Program-made: the position numbers and the translations under genes
NCBI GenBank assembly: GCA_020025475.1
Contig: JAHHSA010000018.1
Span: forward strand, 1-31,617
Reading direction: 5' to 3'
DNA from: Oscillibacter sp.
GTDB lineage: Bacteria > Bacillota > Clostridia > Oscillospirales > Oscillospiraceae
Length of the DNA stretch: 31,617 nt
Notes under the pieces: generated by a model
Databases searched by the model: none
Told to the model about the DNA's origin: nothing
What the model saw: the letters and a program-made list of their open reading frames with translations, nothing else
Shown: in pieces, positions 7,312 through 15,472 of the stretch
Numbering within the stretch: the stretch's first letter is position 1
How the letters are laid out: each line of letters begins with the position of its first letter

Positions 7312-7904
7312 ACCTGAGTCAATATTTTTCAGAACTTAGACAAAAGCTGAAACACCTTTCAGACGCTGAACGTGAAGAGGCGATTGCATTCTATTCAGAG
7401 TACGCATCAGAGGCTGGAATTGATTCCTATGAAGCAATGGTCAGCCGATTCGGGTCCCCCCGGAAATTAGCCGCCGCAATTTATGCTGAGACCGCGACCA
7501 AAGAGGTGGAAGGAAGCACAACACGTAAGAAAGGAAACATCTCCAGAGGATTTTGGATTGGCATGGCAGCGCTTGTTTCTTTCCCGTTTTCTTTCTCCGC
7601 AACAATTGCACTGTTTTGTATTGGGTTTGCTTTGATAATCAGTGTGGGCAGTATTCTTTTTTCCTTTATCATAGCGGCGTTTTCAATTGCTGCGGCAGGA
7701 GTGTGGAGCCTCATCCGCGGATTTATGTCCATCTATCCTTTTAACGCAGGCGCTTTTCTGATGTGTTTGGGCAGCTTTTTGATTCTTACACCGGTTGGAT
7801 GTGTTTTTCTTGTGCTCTTATTGAAACTCGTGAAAAAAATGATGACGGCCATCATTACATCGGTAACAAACTATATTCAAAGGAGAACAACGCATGAAGT
7901 GTAA
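7308..7904 (+). CDS. DUF1700 (HAAS-type) membrane protein
   Basis: A 198-residue protein. The N-terminal 60 residues form a charged helical domain (FSELRQKLKHLSDAEREEAI, ..GSPRKLAAAIYAE) that in this family resembles a signalling or adaptor module. The rest holds three to four membrane helices (about 82-175). It overlaps both neighbours by a few bases, so the three are translated together. It is likely a membrane sensor or adaptor working with the PadR and DUF4097 proteins. Exact role is unknown. Confidence 0.85.
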   Translation: MNLSQYFSELRQKLKHLSDAEREEAIAFYSEYASEAGIDSYEAMVSRFGSPRKLAAAIYAETATKEVEGSTTRKKGNISRGFWIGMAALVSFPFSFSATIALFCIGFALIISVGSILFSFIIAAFSIAAAGVWSLIRGFMSIYPFNAGAFLMCLGSFLILTPVGCVFLVLLLKLVKKMMTAIITSVTNYIQRRTTHEV

Positions 7905-8610
7905 ATATTTGTTATTTTTCCTCGCCGCGATTGCATCCGGAGTAATACTCTGTGGAGCCGGATGGCTGCTGATGGGTTTTCATAACAGCGGCAATGGAAG
8001 CAATAGCGGGGAACTGGAGCTTGATCCCTTCCAAAATATAGAACTCTCTGTGATATCAGGTGATGTCACCATTGCAGAAGGCGATACATACTCTGTTGAA
8101 TACAGGATGCACGGCAGAGAAAAGGTGAAAAAAGCAGAAGTTGTCAATGACACATTATATTTCGATACGGGATTTGATATGTCCTGGAAACCCACAAGCG
8201 GACGCTGGTATGTTCTAGTTACCGTTCCAAAGGGAACTGAATTTGAGTCCGTCAACTTAAAATCGACGGCTGGCGATATTTGTTTTTCAGGGTTCAGCTT
8301 CGAAAACGGTGAGTTTGACACCACATCAGGTGATGTTACTGTTTCTGAAGTCGATTGTAAAACGATTTCGATTCATACGGTTTCACACGATATTTCTCTC
8401 GTGAACAGTACGATTTCAGACGAAGCTACACTGGAGACTGTTTCGGGAAATATCGAAGTAGATGCTCCGTTCAACAAAATTCAGGCAAAAAGCGTCGGGA
8501 ACATTCAGTATAACGGCCAAGATCAGGGACGTAAATTCAGCATCGATCAAGGACACCCTGATCTCATGGTCAAAAGTGTTTCGGGAGAAATCACCATTGA
8601 TACCAATTAA
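7894..8610 (+). CDS. DUF4097 beta-repeat protein, membrane-anchored
   Basis: A 238-residue extracytoplasmic protein. Seen: an N-terminal membrane segment or signal (about 4-28; a Cys at 20 might be a lipobox but the context is poor), a short Gly/Ser/Asn linker, then a repetitive beta-solenoid-like domain with recurring SGD/SGE/SGN turns (VISGDVTIAEGD, TTSGDVTVSEVD, TVSGNIEVDAP, SVSGEITIDTN). An AAAGGAG site precedes the start inside the previous gene. Relatives occur in envelope-stress operons, but molecular function is unknown. Confidence 0.85.
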   Translation: MKCKYLLFFLAAIASGVILCGAGWLLMGFHNSGNGSNSGELELDPFQNIELSVISGDVTIAEGDTYSVEYRMHGREKVKKAEVVNDTLYFDTGFDMSWKPTSGRWYVLVTVPKGTEFESVNLKSTAGDICFSGFSFENGEFDTTSGDVTVSEVDCKTISIHTVSHDISLVNSTISDEATLETVSGNIEVDAPFNKIQAKSVGNIQYNGQDQGRKFSIDQGHPDLMVKSVSGEITIDTN

Positions 8611-8735
8611 GGAATTGCTGGATTCAAGACAGTTCCGCAAATTTTGATAGTGCTGAGCCTTTTCCAGTGGGATTGGCGAAGAGCCCGGGAGTCATTGCTC
8701 CACGTTCCTTCTGACAAGCGCTTTTCAATTACATA

Positions 8736-8800
8736 CTCTCTGCTGGATGGTTTGTGCAGTTGACTGACTGTATCTTTCCACACAGCAGAGAGCTTTTTTT
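8736..8800 (+). terminator. Terminator with a long loop
   Basis: CTCTCTGCTG (8736-8745) pairs with CAGCAGAGAG (8783-8792), followed by CTTTTTTT. The loop is unusually long (37 bases) and may fold further. It probably ends the PadR-DUF1700-DUF4097 operon, about 125 bp downstream of it. Confidence 0.65.
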
Positions 8801-8869
8801 ATTCACAAAGCAGACTTTCTCCAACCACGCGTGCTTCGCGTGGCGTTCCTGCACAAAAGCAAAAGGCGA

Positions 8870-9091
8870 TCACGTTAGGAAGTTTGCGAAAGAAATGAAA
8901 GATCGGGATGTATATTGCCAAAGCATCCGAAAGCAAATGAATGAAGAACAGGAACTGACGCCCTGCCCCGGGAGTTATTCCGTGCTCAGGCAAAGGAGCG
9001 GACTGTTTACGGAGAGTTCAACGGAGAAAAAGACTACCTTGAGCGAATTTCAGGTATGATCTTTATTGCATATCGCCAAATATCAAAATAG
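8870..9091 (+). pseudogene. Frameshifted remnant of an unrecognised gene
   Basis: In the first frame the DNA reads like a charged soluble protein (VRKFAKEMKDRDVYCQSIRK then QMNEEQELT). From about 8966 protein-like sequence continues in another frame (ELFRAQAKERTVYGEFNGEK then DYLERISGMIFIAYRQISK, stop at 9089-9091). The two pieces look like one gene broken by an indel near 8960-8972. No family is recognised and no start with a ribosome site is seen. Otherwise the stretch 8611-9295 holds only the terminator before it and the promoter and leader after it. Confidence 0.4.
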
Positions 9092-9095
9092 ACAC

Positions 9096-9124
9096 TTGCG
9101 CAGATAGGTGTTATATGCTATAAA
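9096..9124 (+). promoter_or_regulatory. Promoter of the DeoR-led operon
   Basis: -35 TTGCGC (9096-9101) and -10 TATAAA (9119-9124) with a 17-base spacer. It implies a leader of about 165 bases before the DeoR start codon. Confidence 0.55.
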
Positions 9125-9130
9125 TCAAGA

Positions 9131-9295
9131 TGAAAAAAGGAAATACCAATTTTAAAGTAGCTTGTTTCAGTTGGATTTGCCTGTGCAGGGGACTGGAGAT
9201 TCCGGACAGGGGTCCATACAGTACCTGCATGACGGTGCATGGACCGGAAACAGGTGTAAGAGGCTGAGAAGCTGGCGGGAAAGCGGAGGTAACAC
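9131..9295 (+). promoter_or_regulatory. Structured 5' leader of the DeoR operon
   Basis: The GC-rich leader can fold: GGTCCAT (9211-9217) pairs with ATGGACC (9239-9245), enclosing CCTGCATG/CATGACGG-type smaller pairings. It ends with GGAGGT six bases before ATG. It does not match a riboswitch consensus I can recall. Confidence 0.3.
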
Positions 9296-10090
9296 ATGAG
9301 AATATCCGGCAGTCCCCAGGGGTTGCTGGCGCAGGAACGTCGAGCCGGGATTCTGGATCTGCTGCGCCATGACAAAAGCGTTCTGGTGAAGGATCTGTGC
9401 ATTCAATTCGGCGTGACAGGAGAGACAATTCGCAAGGATCTGTCTCAGCTGGAGCGGGAGGGACTCCTCATCAAAACCTATGGCGGCGCGTATATTCAGG
9501 AAGGCGTTAAAAACGAGATCGACGTGAATATCCGCAAGGTGCTGCTGCCGGATGCGAAGGATGCCATTGGGAGCTGCTGCGCAGGCCTGGTAGAAGAGGG
9601 AGATACAGTGTTCCTGGATGAGAGCACCACCTGTCTGGCGGTGGCACGTCATCTGCTACACGCCGATATTACTGTGGTAACCAATTCCCTGGACATTGCT
9701 CAGCTTTTTTCTGAGAGCCGACGCGGCAAGGTCCTTCTATCCGGGGGTGAACTTGATCGAAGGAACCGTTGCTTTGTGGGAGGGAGCACGGAGGAATTTT
9801 TATCCCGCTACTATGTGGATAAGAGCTTTGTCTCCTGCCGGGGGGCAGATCGTACAGCCGGGATTACCGACGGAAGCGCCGTCAACGGGCGCATCCGGGC
9901 CATGATGCTCCGGCGGGCCGGCAAGCGCTATCTGGTGCTGGATCACACGAAATTGGATATGACTAATTTTTTCCGGATCTGTGATTTTGACGCCATTCAT
10001 GCCGTTGTAGCGGACATGTTTCCGGAACCGGACTGGCGGGAATTTCTCCGCCAGCGGGGCATTGAGGCCATTGAGGCTCTGCCCCAGTAA
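9296..10090 (+). CDS. DeoR-family sugar-phosphate-responsive regulator
   Basis: A 264-residue regulator. Seen: an N-terminal DeoR helix-turn-helix (about 12-65: QERRAGILDLLRH, VTGETIRKDLSQLEREGLL, KTYGGA) and a C-terminal DeoR sensor domain (about 85-240) with FLDESTT, VVTNS, LLSGGELD and VLDHTKLD, the fold that binds phosphorylated sugars. Where family members usually have a Glu before the RRAM-type helix this protein has Asn (AVNGRIRAMML), perhaps reflecting an unusual ligand. GGAGGT precedes the start by six bases. It leads an operon with cupin, SDR and MtnA-type genes and very likely controls them and the transporter; the effector would be a sugar phosphate such as the isomerase substrate or product. 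Confidence 0.9.
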   Translation: MRISGSPQGLLAQERRAGILDLLRHDKSVLVKDLCIQFGVTGETIRKDLSQLEREGLLIKTYGGAYIQEGVKNEIDVNIRKVLLPDAKDAIGSCCAGLVEEGDTVFLDESTTCLAVARHLLHADITVVTNSLDIAQLFSESRRGKVLLSGGELDRRNRCFVGGSTEEFLSRYYVDKSFVSCRGADRTAGITDGSAVNGRIRAMMLRRAGKRYLVLDHTKLDMTNFFRICDFDAIHAVVADMFPEPDWREFLRQRGIEAIEALPQ

Positions 10091-10105
10091 AAGGAGGCAG
10101 CAGAT

Positions 10106-10573
10106 ATGATTGATATCGCACAGCAGCTCATTGAGCTGCTTCATCTGAGTCCCCATCCGGAGGGAGGCTGGTACGCCTTCCGGACATCCAGCGGGCAGAT
10201 GTTTCCGTCTCTGCCGGGGTATTCCGGCCCCCGGGAGAGCTGCAGCTGCATCTACTACTTACTTCAGCGCGGGGAGATTTCCCGCTGGCATCAGCTCAGA
10301 TCCACCGAGGTGTGGACCTGGCATCAGGGGGGAAGTCTGGAGATGACCCTGGGTGGTACGGGAGCCACTCCCCATGCGGCTGAAACGCTGGCCCTGGGCC
10401 CAAGACTGAAAGCAGGGGAGCAGTTCACAATGATGGCACCTGCTGATCAATGGCAGACAACCCGGGTGACAGACGGAGACTTCGTACTTGTATCCTGTGT
10501 GGTCAGTCCCGCCTTTGACGAGGAGGATTGTCTGCTGCCGGAACAGCCTCTGCCCAATGAAATTTATGGATAA
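10106..10573 (+). CDS. DUF985-type cupin protein
   Basis: A 155-residue small soluble cupin. Seen: LSPHPEGGWYAFRTS near 14-28, a strand pair CSCIYYLLQRGEISRWHQL, and a likely metal site His62, Glu68, His73 (WHQLRSTEVWTWHQG), followed by GEQFTMMAPADQWQ and a conserved-looking VSPAFDEEDC end. The family has a cupin barrel; its enzyme activity is not established. It starts 15 bp after the DeoR gene with AAAGGAGG upstream and ends 10 bp before the SDR gene, so the three are co-expressed. In this context an isomerase or epimerase acting on a sugar or sugar acid is plausible but unproven. Confidence 0.82.
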   Translation: MIDIAQQLIELLHLSPHPEGGWYAFRTSSGQMFPSLPGYSGPRESCSCIYYLLQRGEISRWHQLRSTEVWTWHQGGSLEMTLGGTGATPHAAETLALGPRLKAGEQFTMMAPADQWQTTRVTDGDFVLVSCVVSPAFDEEDCLLPEQPLPNEIYG

Positions 10574-10583
10574 AGGAGGGCGT

Positions 10584-11339
10584 ATGGATTTCTCTTTGTT
10601 TTCCCTGGAAGGAAAGACCGCTCTGGTCACCGGCGTGAGCCGGGGACTGGGACAGGCCATGGCACTGGCTCTGGCGAAAGCTGGGGCGGATATTGTTGGC
10701 GTGGGTCTGCGGGGCATGGGAGATACCCGTGCCATGGTGGAGGCGGAGGGACGCCGTGCCTATGAGATTCAGGCGGATCTGGCCTCCTGTGATGCCGCTG
10801 CAGTGGCGCGGGAGGCCATCCAAGCCGCTGGCCGGGTGGATATTCTGGTGAACAATGCCGGGGTCATCAAGCTCTCTCCTGCCGAGGAGCACACCATGGA
10901 GGATTTTGACGCTGTGATGAAGGTGAACCTCCGCTCCCTGTTTCTGTTGACCCGGGAGATTGCCGTGCAGATGATCGAAAACGGCGGTGGTAAGATCATC
11001 AACACCTGTTCCATTCAGTCCCTTCAGGGCGGGTCGGGTGATGCGGCCTATGTGGCCAGCAAACACGCTGTTCATGGCTTGACCCGTGCCTGGGCCAATG
11101 AGTGGGGCAAGTATCACATCCAGGTTAACGGCATTGCACCGGGATACATGGTTACTGACAATACAGCCAAACTCCGCCAAAATCAGGAGGCTGTGGACGA
11201 CATTACATCCCGCATCCCTGTGGGACGTTGGGGGCAGCCCCAGGACCTGATGGGTCCGGTGGTTTTTCTGGCGTCTCATGCCTCTGACTTTGTCAACGGC
11301 CACCTGCTGGTGGTTGACGGCGGATATCTGAATACGTGA
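10584..11339 (+). CDS. SDR-family oxidoreductase, KduD/gluconate-dehydrogenase-like
   Basis: A 251-residue classical short-chain dehydrogenase. Seen: TGVSRGLG at 16-23, NNAG at 90-93, catalytic Ser143 and Tyr156/Lys160 (YVASK), and the C-terminal VVDGGY typical of sugar-acid dehydrogenases such as KduD and gluconate 5-dehydrogenase. AAAGGAGG lies four bases before the chosen ATG; the longer frame would overlap the cupin gene. It sits between cupin and MtnA-type genes, so it probably oxidises or reduces a sugar derived from the imported substrate. The precise sugar cannot be told. Confidence 0.87.
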   Translation: MDFSLFSLEGKTALVTGVSRGLGQAMALALAKAGADIVGVGLRGMGDTRAMVEAEGRRAYEIQADLASCDAAAVAREAIQAAGRVDILVNNAGVIKLSPAEEHTMEDFDAVMKVNLRSLFLLTREIAVQMIENGGGKIINTCSIQSLQGGSGDAAYVASKHAVHGLTRAWANEWGKYHIQVNGIAPGYMVTDNTAKLRQNQEAVDDITSRIPVGRWGQPQDLMGPVVFLASHASDFVNGHLLVVDGGYLNT

Positions 11340-11412
11340 GCCACGGCTGCGGCTGACGGAAACTGGCTGACTGGGTGCGGTTTCCATGGAAAAAGAAAAG
11401 GAGTGACTTCCC

Positions 11413-12489
11413 ATGTCTGAAGAACGCAAGCAAGCATCATACGCAGAGAATGTGCGGCTGGGTGAGGATGAGAAGAGCGTCGTCATCATCGACCAGACCC
11501 AGCTGCCCAACCGGACGGTATATCTGACGCTCCGCACAGCACAGGAGATGTACGACGCCATCAAGCTGCTCCAGGTTCGCGGAGCCCCTGCCATCGGCAT
11601 CTGCGCAGGATACTGCATGTATGCGCTGTCCAAACAGATGGAGCTGACGGATTATGATACGTTCGCCGCGGAATTCCATCGTCTGGCGGAATATTTGAAT
11701 TCCTCCCGCCCCACGGCGGTCAATCTCAGCTGGGCACTCAAGCGCATGGAAAAAGTTGTCACGGACCATGCGGGGGAGCAGTTGGAGGCGATTTTGGAGC
11801 TGCTGGACAGAGAGTGCCATGCCATCCAGGAGGAGGATGTGGCTATGTGCCGTGCCATTTCCGAGTATGGCCTGTCGCTGCTCAAAGACGGCGATACGGT
11901 ACTGACCCACTGCAACGCCGGACCACTGGCTACCTCCCGCTACGGAACGGCCATTGGTCCGCTCCTGCTGGGCAAGGAACGGGGAATGGAGCTGCACGCG
12001 TTTGCGGATGAGACCCGTCCGCTGCTGCAGGGGGCACGTCTGACTTCCTATGAGCTGCACAAAGCCGGAATTGACGTGACGCTGATCTGCGACAATATGG
12101 CCTCCCTGGTTATGAAAAACGGATGGATCAACGCCTGCCTTGTGGGCTGTGACAGGGTTGCTGCCAACGGAGACGCCGCCAACAAGATCGGCACTTCCGG
12201 TGTGGCAATTTTGGCTAAGCACTATGGAATTCCGTTTTATGTGCTGGGCCCCACCTCCACCATTGACCTCAACTGCAAGACCGGAGATGATATTGAAATC
12301 GAGCTGCGGGACCCCGATGAAATCAGAAGCAAATTCTATGCGGAGCCGCAGGCACTTTCCGATGTTAAGTGCTACAATCCGGCCTTTGATGTGACGGATC
12401 ACAGCCTGATTACGGCAATCATTACGGAAAAGGGTATCTGCCGCGCTCCCTATACGGAGAGCATCCCTGCCCTGTTCAAAATTCACTGA
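11413..12489 (+). CDS. mtnA: S-methyl-5-thioribose-1-phosphate isomerase-type enzyme (MtnA family)
   Basis: A 358-residue cytoplasmic aldose-ketose isomerase of the MtnA/eIF2B-like fold, which converts a ribose-1-phosphate derivative to the ribulose-1-phosphate form. Seen: RGAPAIG at 56-62, the active-site THCNAG with Cys167, ETRPLLQGARLT at 200-211 and CDRVAANGDAANKIGT with the general acid Asp247. The Cys/Asp pair of the family is intact. A local difference is SRYGTA after the Cys loop, where many relatives read AGYGTA. A GGAGTG-type site lies upstream. The usual salvage partners (kinase or phosphorylase, dehydratase, aldolase) are not adjacent. Instead it sits between sugar SDR/cupin genes and a nucleoside-type ABC importer, so the true substrate could be 5-deoxyribose-1-phosphate, methylthioribose-1-phosphate or ribose-1-phosphate. 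Confidence 0.85.
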   Translation: MSEERKQASYAENVRLGEDEKSVVIIDQTQLPNRTVYLTLRTAQEMYDAIKLLQVRGAPAIGICAGYCMYALSKQMELTDYDTFAAEFHRLAEYLNSSRPTAVNLSWALKRMEKVVTDHAGEQLEAILELLDRECHAIQEEDVAMCRAISEYGLSLLKDGDTVLTHCNAGPLATSRYGTAIGPLLLGKERGMELHAFADETRPLLQGARLTSYELHKAGIDVTLICDNMASLVMKNGWINACLVGCDRVAANGDAANKIGTSGVAILAKHYGIPFYVLGPTSTIDLNCKTGDDIEIELRDPDEIRSKFYAEPQALSDVKCYNPAFDVTDHSLITAIITEKGICRAPYTESIPALFKIH

Positions 12490-12526
12490 GATTCAGCAAG
12501 CGTATACAAAAACCAGCATTTACATC

Positions 12527-12559
12527 TTGCGAACTGCCTGGGGAATCGGTATGATCATA
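12527..12559 (+). promoter_or_regulatory. Promoter of the ABC transporter genes with a palindrome on the -10
   Basis: -35 TTGCGA (12527-12532) and -10 TATGAT (12550-12555), 17-base spacer. The -10 starts a perfect 10-bp palindrome TATGATCATA (12550-12559), a possible operator. It shares CTTGCG at the -35 with the DeoR promoter at 9096. Confidence 0.5.
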
Positions 12560-12631
12560 GTTGATGAAAGCGTCTTACCTTTTCCTGCGGCGTTGATACT
12601 TTCAAAAATGATACATCAGGAGGAAACAAGT

Positions 12632-13783
12632 ATGAAATTGAAGAAAATCCTTGCAAGCGCTCTTGCGCTGACCATGGCGCTCTCTCTTGCGGCCTGCGGC
12701 AACAGCAATGGTGGCGAAGAGCAGAAGCCCGACAACGAGCCCAGCGGCGAGGGCCTGAAGATTGCCATCTGCACCAGCCCCAACACCGTGGATGACGGTT
12801 CTTTCAATGAGGACAACTACAACGGCATCCTGGCCTTTATCGAGTCTCGCGGCGGCATTGACTCCGTGACCCCCGTCCAGGAGCCTACCGGCGATCCCGC
12901 TGCTGCTGTGCAGATTGTGAATGACATTGTGGCTGACTATGATGTACTGGTCTGCACTGGCTTCCAGTTTGCCGGTGTTGGCGCTGTGGCCCAGGATAAC
13001 CCTGATAAGGACTTCATTCTGGTCGACTCCTTCCCCACCGATGCAGAGGGCAATGAGACCGAAGTTGAGAACATCTATGCCATGCAGTTTGCAGAGCAGG
13101 AAGGCGGATTCTTTGCCGGCATTGCAGCTGCGATGGAGACTGAGAGCAACAAGGTTGCCGTGGTCAATGGTATGGCTTTCCCCTCCAATGTCAACTATCA
13201 GTTTGGCTTTGAGTCCGGCGTGAACTATGCCAACAAGAATCTGGGCACCAGCGCTGAAATTGTGGAGCTGCCCTCCTATGCCGGTACCGATGTGACCGGT
13301 GCCAACGTCGGCGGCAACTACACCGGCAATTTCTCCGACGAGGCCATGGGCAAGGTTGTCGGCCAGGCTCTGATCCAGGAGGGCTGTGATGTCATCTTTG
13401 TCGCTGCTGGCGGTTCCGGCAATGGCGTGTTCACCGCTGCCAAGGAAGCTGGCAATGTGAAGGTCATTGGCTGTGATGTCGATCAGTACGACGATGGTGT
13501 CAACGGCGATGCCAACATCATCCTGACTTCTGTGCTCAAGAACATGGCTGTCAACGTGGAGCGTCAGCTCAATGCCATTGTTGACGGCAGCTTCAAGGGC
13601 GGCAACTTTGTGCTGCAGGCTGATACCGATTCCACCGGCTTTGTCTCCGAGGACGGTCGTCACCAGATGAGCGAGGATACCGTGAAAGCACTGGAGGAGG
13701 CCTATATGCAGATCAAGGACCAGAAGATTGTTCCCGCTTCCAACTTTAACGGCAACACCCCTGAGAACTTCCCTGGCCTGTAA
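12632..13783 (+). CDS. BMP-family substrate-binding lipoprotein (nucleoside type)
   Basis: A 383-residue lipoprotein that captures substrate outside the membrane for the ABC importer encoded next. Seen: a lipoprotein signal with lipobox LAAC (Cys22), a Gly/Glu/Asn linker, then a BMP domain with DDGSFNEDNYNGI, a VLVCTGFQFAG strand, EQEGGFFAGIAA and GCDVDQYDDG. BMP proteins of this type bind purine nucleosides. The start at MKLKK follows AGGAGG; the longer frame adds 35 residues reading through the promoter region. Its gene has a separate promoter and is followed by a terminator-like hairpin and a long hairpin, consistent with much higher expression than the membrane components. Confidence 0.9.
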   Translation: MKLKKILASALALTMALSLAACGNSNGGEEQKPDNEPSGEGLKIAICTSPNTVDDGSFNEDNYNGILAFIESRGGIDSVTPVQEPTGDPAAAVQIVNDIVADYDVLVCTGFQFAGVGAVAQDNPDKDFILVDSFPTDAEGNETEVENIYAMQFAEQEGGFFAGIAAAMETESNKVAVVNGMAFPSNVNYQFGFESGVNYANKNLGTSAEIVELPSYAGTDVTGANVGGNYTGNFSDEAMGKVVGQALIQEGCDVIFVAAGGSGNGVFTAAKEAGNVKVIGCDVDQYDDGVNGDANIILTSVLKNMAVNVERQLNAIVDGSFKGGNFVLQADTDSTGFVSEDGRHQMSEDTVKALEEAYMQIKDQKIVPASNFNGNTPENFPGL

Positions 13784-13808
13784 ATTGATATCCACCTGAC
13801 CCAATCAT

Positions 13809-13863
13809 GGGGCGTTTCGTTTGTATCAAGAGTTCTGAATACATGCGGAACGCCCCGTTTTTT
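13809..13863 (+). terminator. Terminator-like hairpin after the BMP gene
   Basis: GGGGCGTT pairs with AACGCCCC, extended by a G-U and two more pairs to about 11 bp with a 26-base loop, followed by GTTTTTT. Since the transporter genes continue downstream without another clear promoter, it is probably a partial terminator. Confidence 0.7.
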
Positions 13864-13869
13864 ATCTGG

Positions 13870-13916
13870 TCGTCCTTTTGAACAGCACACTTTGGGTGTG
13901 TTGTTCAAAAGGACGA
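13870..13916 (+). promoter_or_regulatory. 21-bp near-perfect hairpin before the ATPase ribosome site
   Basis: Arms 13870-13890 and 13896-13916 pair over 21 bp with one G-U and a 5-base loop (TTTGG). No T-run follows; instead GAAAAGGAGG, the ATPase ribosome site, starts at once. It fits an mRNA 3'-end stabiliser for the BMP message and a translation or processing control point for the ATPase. Confidence 0.8.
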
Positions 13917-13930
13917 GAAAAGGAGGCTGT

Positions 13931-15472
13931 ATGATGGAAAATCATGAGGAATATATTGTCGAAATGCGGCATATCACCAAGCGGTTTCCGGGCATTGTCG
14001 CAAATGATGATATTTCTTTAGGGATCAAAAAAGGCGAGATCTTTGCGCTGCTGGGAGAAAACGGCGCGGGAAAGTCCACGCTGATGAGCATGCTGTTCGG
14101 TATGTATGAGCCTGATGAGGGTGAGATCTACATCCGTGGAAAAAAGGAGCACATCACATCTCCCAATCAAGCCACAAAATTGAATATCGGCATGGTGCAC
14201 CAGCATTTTAAACTGGTGAGCAACTACACAATTGCTGAAAACATCATTCTGGGCATTGAACCAATGCGTCGGGCAGGTCTTTTCCCTGTGGTCGACATCA
14301 AGAGCACCAACAAAAAAGTGGCAGAGCTGTCCAGACAGTACGGCCTTGAGGTTGACCCAACGGCGAAGATCGAAGATATCAACGTCTCCATCCAGCAGCG
14401 TGTAGAAATTTTGAAAATGCTCTACCGTGAAGCAGAGATTTTGATATTTGATGAGCCGACAGCTGTGCTGACGCCCCAGGAGATCGACTTCCTGCTCAAG
14501 ATCATTCGTGGCCTGCGGGAACAGGGGAAGACGATCATTCTCATTACCCACAAGCTGGAGGAGATCAAGCAGGTTGCCGACCGCTGTGCCATTTTGAACC
14601 GAGGCAAGCTGGTGGACATCCTGGATGTCGCCTCTACTCCCACGCAGATCATGGCCAATCTGATGGTGGGAAGAGAAGTGGAGATGGCATTGGAAAAATC
14701 GAAACCCCATTTTGAGCAGGAGGTTCTGAAGGTCCAGCACCTTACCGTGAAAAACAGGGATGGATTCCCGGTGGTAAAGGATGTCTCCTTTTCAATCCAC
14801 GCAGGCGAAATTTTTGCCATTGCCGGTGTTTCCGGCAATGGTCAGACGGAGATTGCCGATGCGGTGGCTGGTATGTGCAGGGTCTCTGAGGGAACAGTGA
14901 GCCTGATGGGACAGGAAATCACCCACAGTTCTGTCCGCGACAGAAACGATCTGGGCGTTTCCTATATTCCGGAGGACCGCCAGGCGGTCGGCCTGGTCCT
15001 GGACTTTGATCTGGCGGACAACCTGGCGCTGAAGAGTTACTACAAGCCGCCCTTCTGCGAAAAGGGAATTCTGCATGCGGACGCCTTTGACCAATACGGC
15101 AGCAAGCTGATTGAGGAATATGATATCCGATCCGGCCAGGGTATCCACACCATTACCCGGTCCATGTCCGGCGGCAACCAGCAAAAAGCCATCATTGCCC
15201 GGGAGATCGAACTGGACTCCAAGCTGATTATTTTTGTTCAGCCCACCCGCGGCCTGGATATCGGCGCAATTGAGAATATCCACCGACAAATCCTGAAGGA
15301 GCGGGACAAGGGGAAGGCCATTCTCCTGGTATCGCTGGAACTGGAGGAGATTATGGCACTGGCAGATACCATCGGCGTTGTGTTCTCCGGGGAGCTTTTG
15401 AAGATTGCACCGGCGGATACCATGACCACCAATGAAGTGGGACAGTTTATGATGGGAGTGAAGCAGGAGTGA
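13931..15472 (+). CDS. ABC importer ATPase, double-domain (nucleoside/simple-sugar type)
   Basis: A 513-residue fused pair of nucleotide-binding domains powering the BMP importer at the cytoplasmic face. First half: Walker A GENGAGKST at 42-50, Q-loop MVHQHFKL, a degenerate signature VSIQQRVEILK and Walker B ILIFDEPTAVLTPQE. Second half: degenerate Walker A GVSGNGQTE, a full signature MSGGNQQK and LIIFVQPTRGLDIGAIE, where the usual catalytic Glu is Gln. This uneven pattern is normal for RbsA/YufO-like ATPases. Two adjacent Met codons follow AGGAGG at 4 and 7 bases; the second (13934) is as likely as the first. The stop codon overlaps the next gene's GTG. Confidence 0.93.
   Translation: MMENHEEYIVEMRHITKRFPGIVANDDISLGIKKGEIFALLGENGAGKSTLMSMLFGMYEPDEGEIYIRGKKEHITSPNQATKLNIGMVHQHFKLVSNYTIAENIILGIEPMRRAGLFPVVDIKSTNKKVAELSRQYGLEVDPTAKIEDINVSIQQRVEILKMLYREAEILIFDEPTAVLTPQEIDFLLKIIRGLREQGKTIILITHKLEEIKQVADRCAILNRGKLVDILDVASTPTQIMANLMVGREVEMALEKSKPHFEQEVLKVQHLTVKNRDGFPVVKDVSFSIHAGEIFAIAGVSGNGQTEIADAVAGMCRVSEGTVSLMGQEITHSSVRDRNDLGVSYIPEDRQAVGLVLDFDLADNLALKSYYKPPFCEKGILHADAFDQYGSKLIEEYDIRSGQGIHTITRSMSGGNQQKAIIAREIELDSKLIIFVQPTRGLDIGAIENIHRQILKERDKGKAILLVSLELEEIMALADTIGVVFSGELLKIAPADTMTTNEVGQFMMGVKQE

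Noticed and set aside
8754..9059. Single intact 101-codon gene
   Set aside because: It starts inside the terminator region, lacks a ribosome site, and protein-like character moves to another frame midway.
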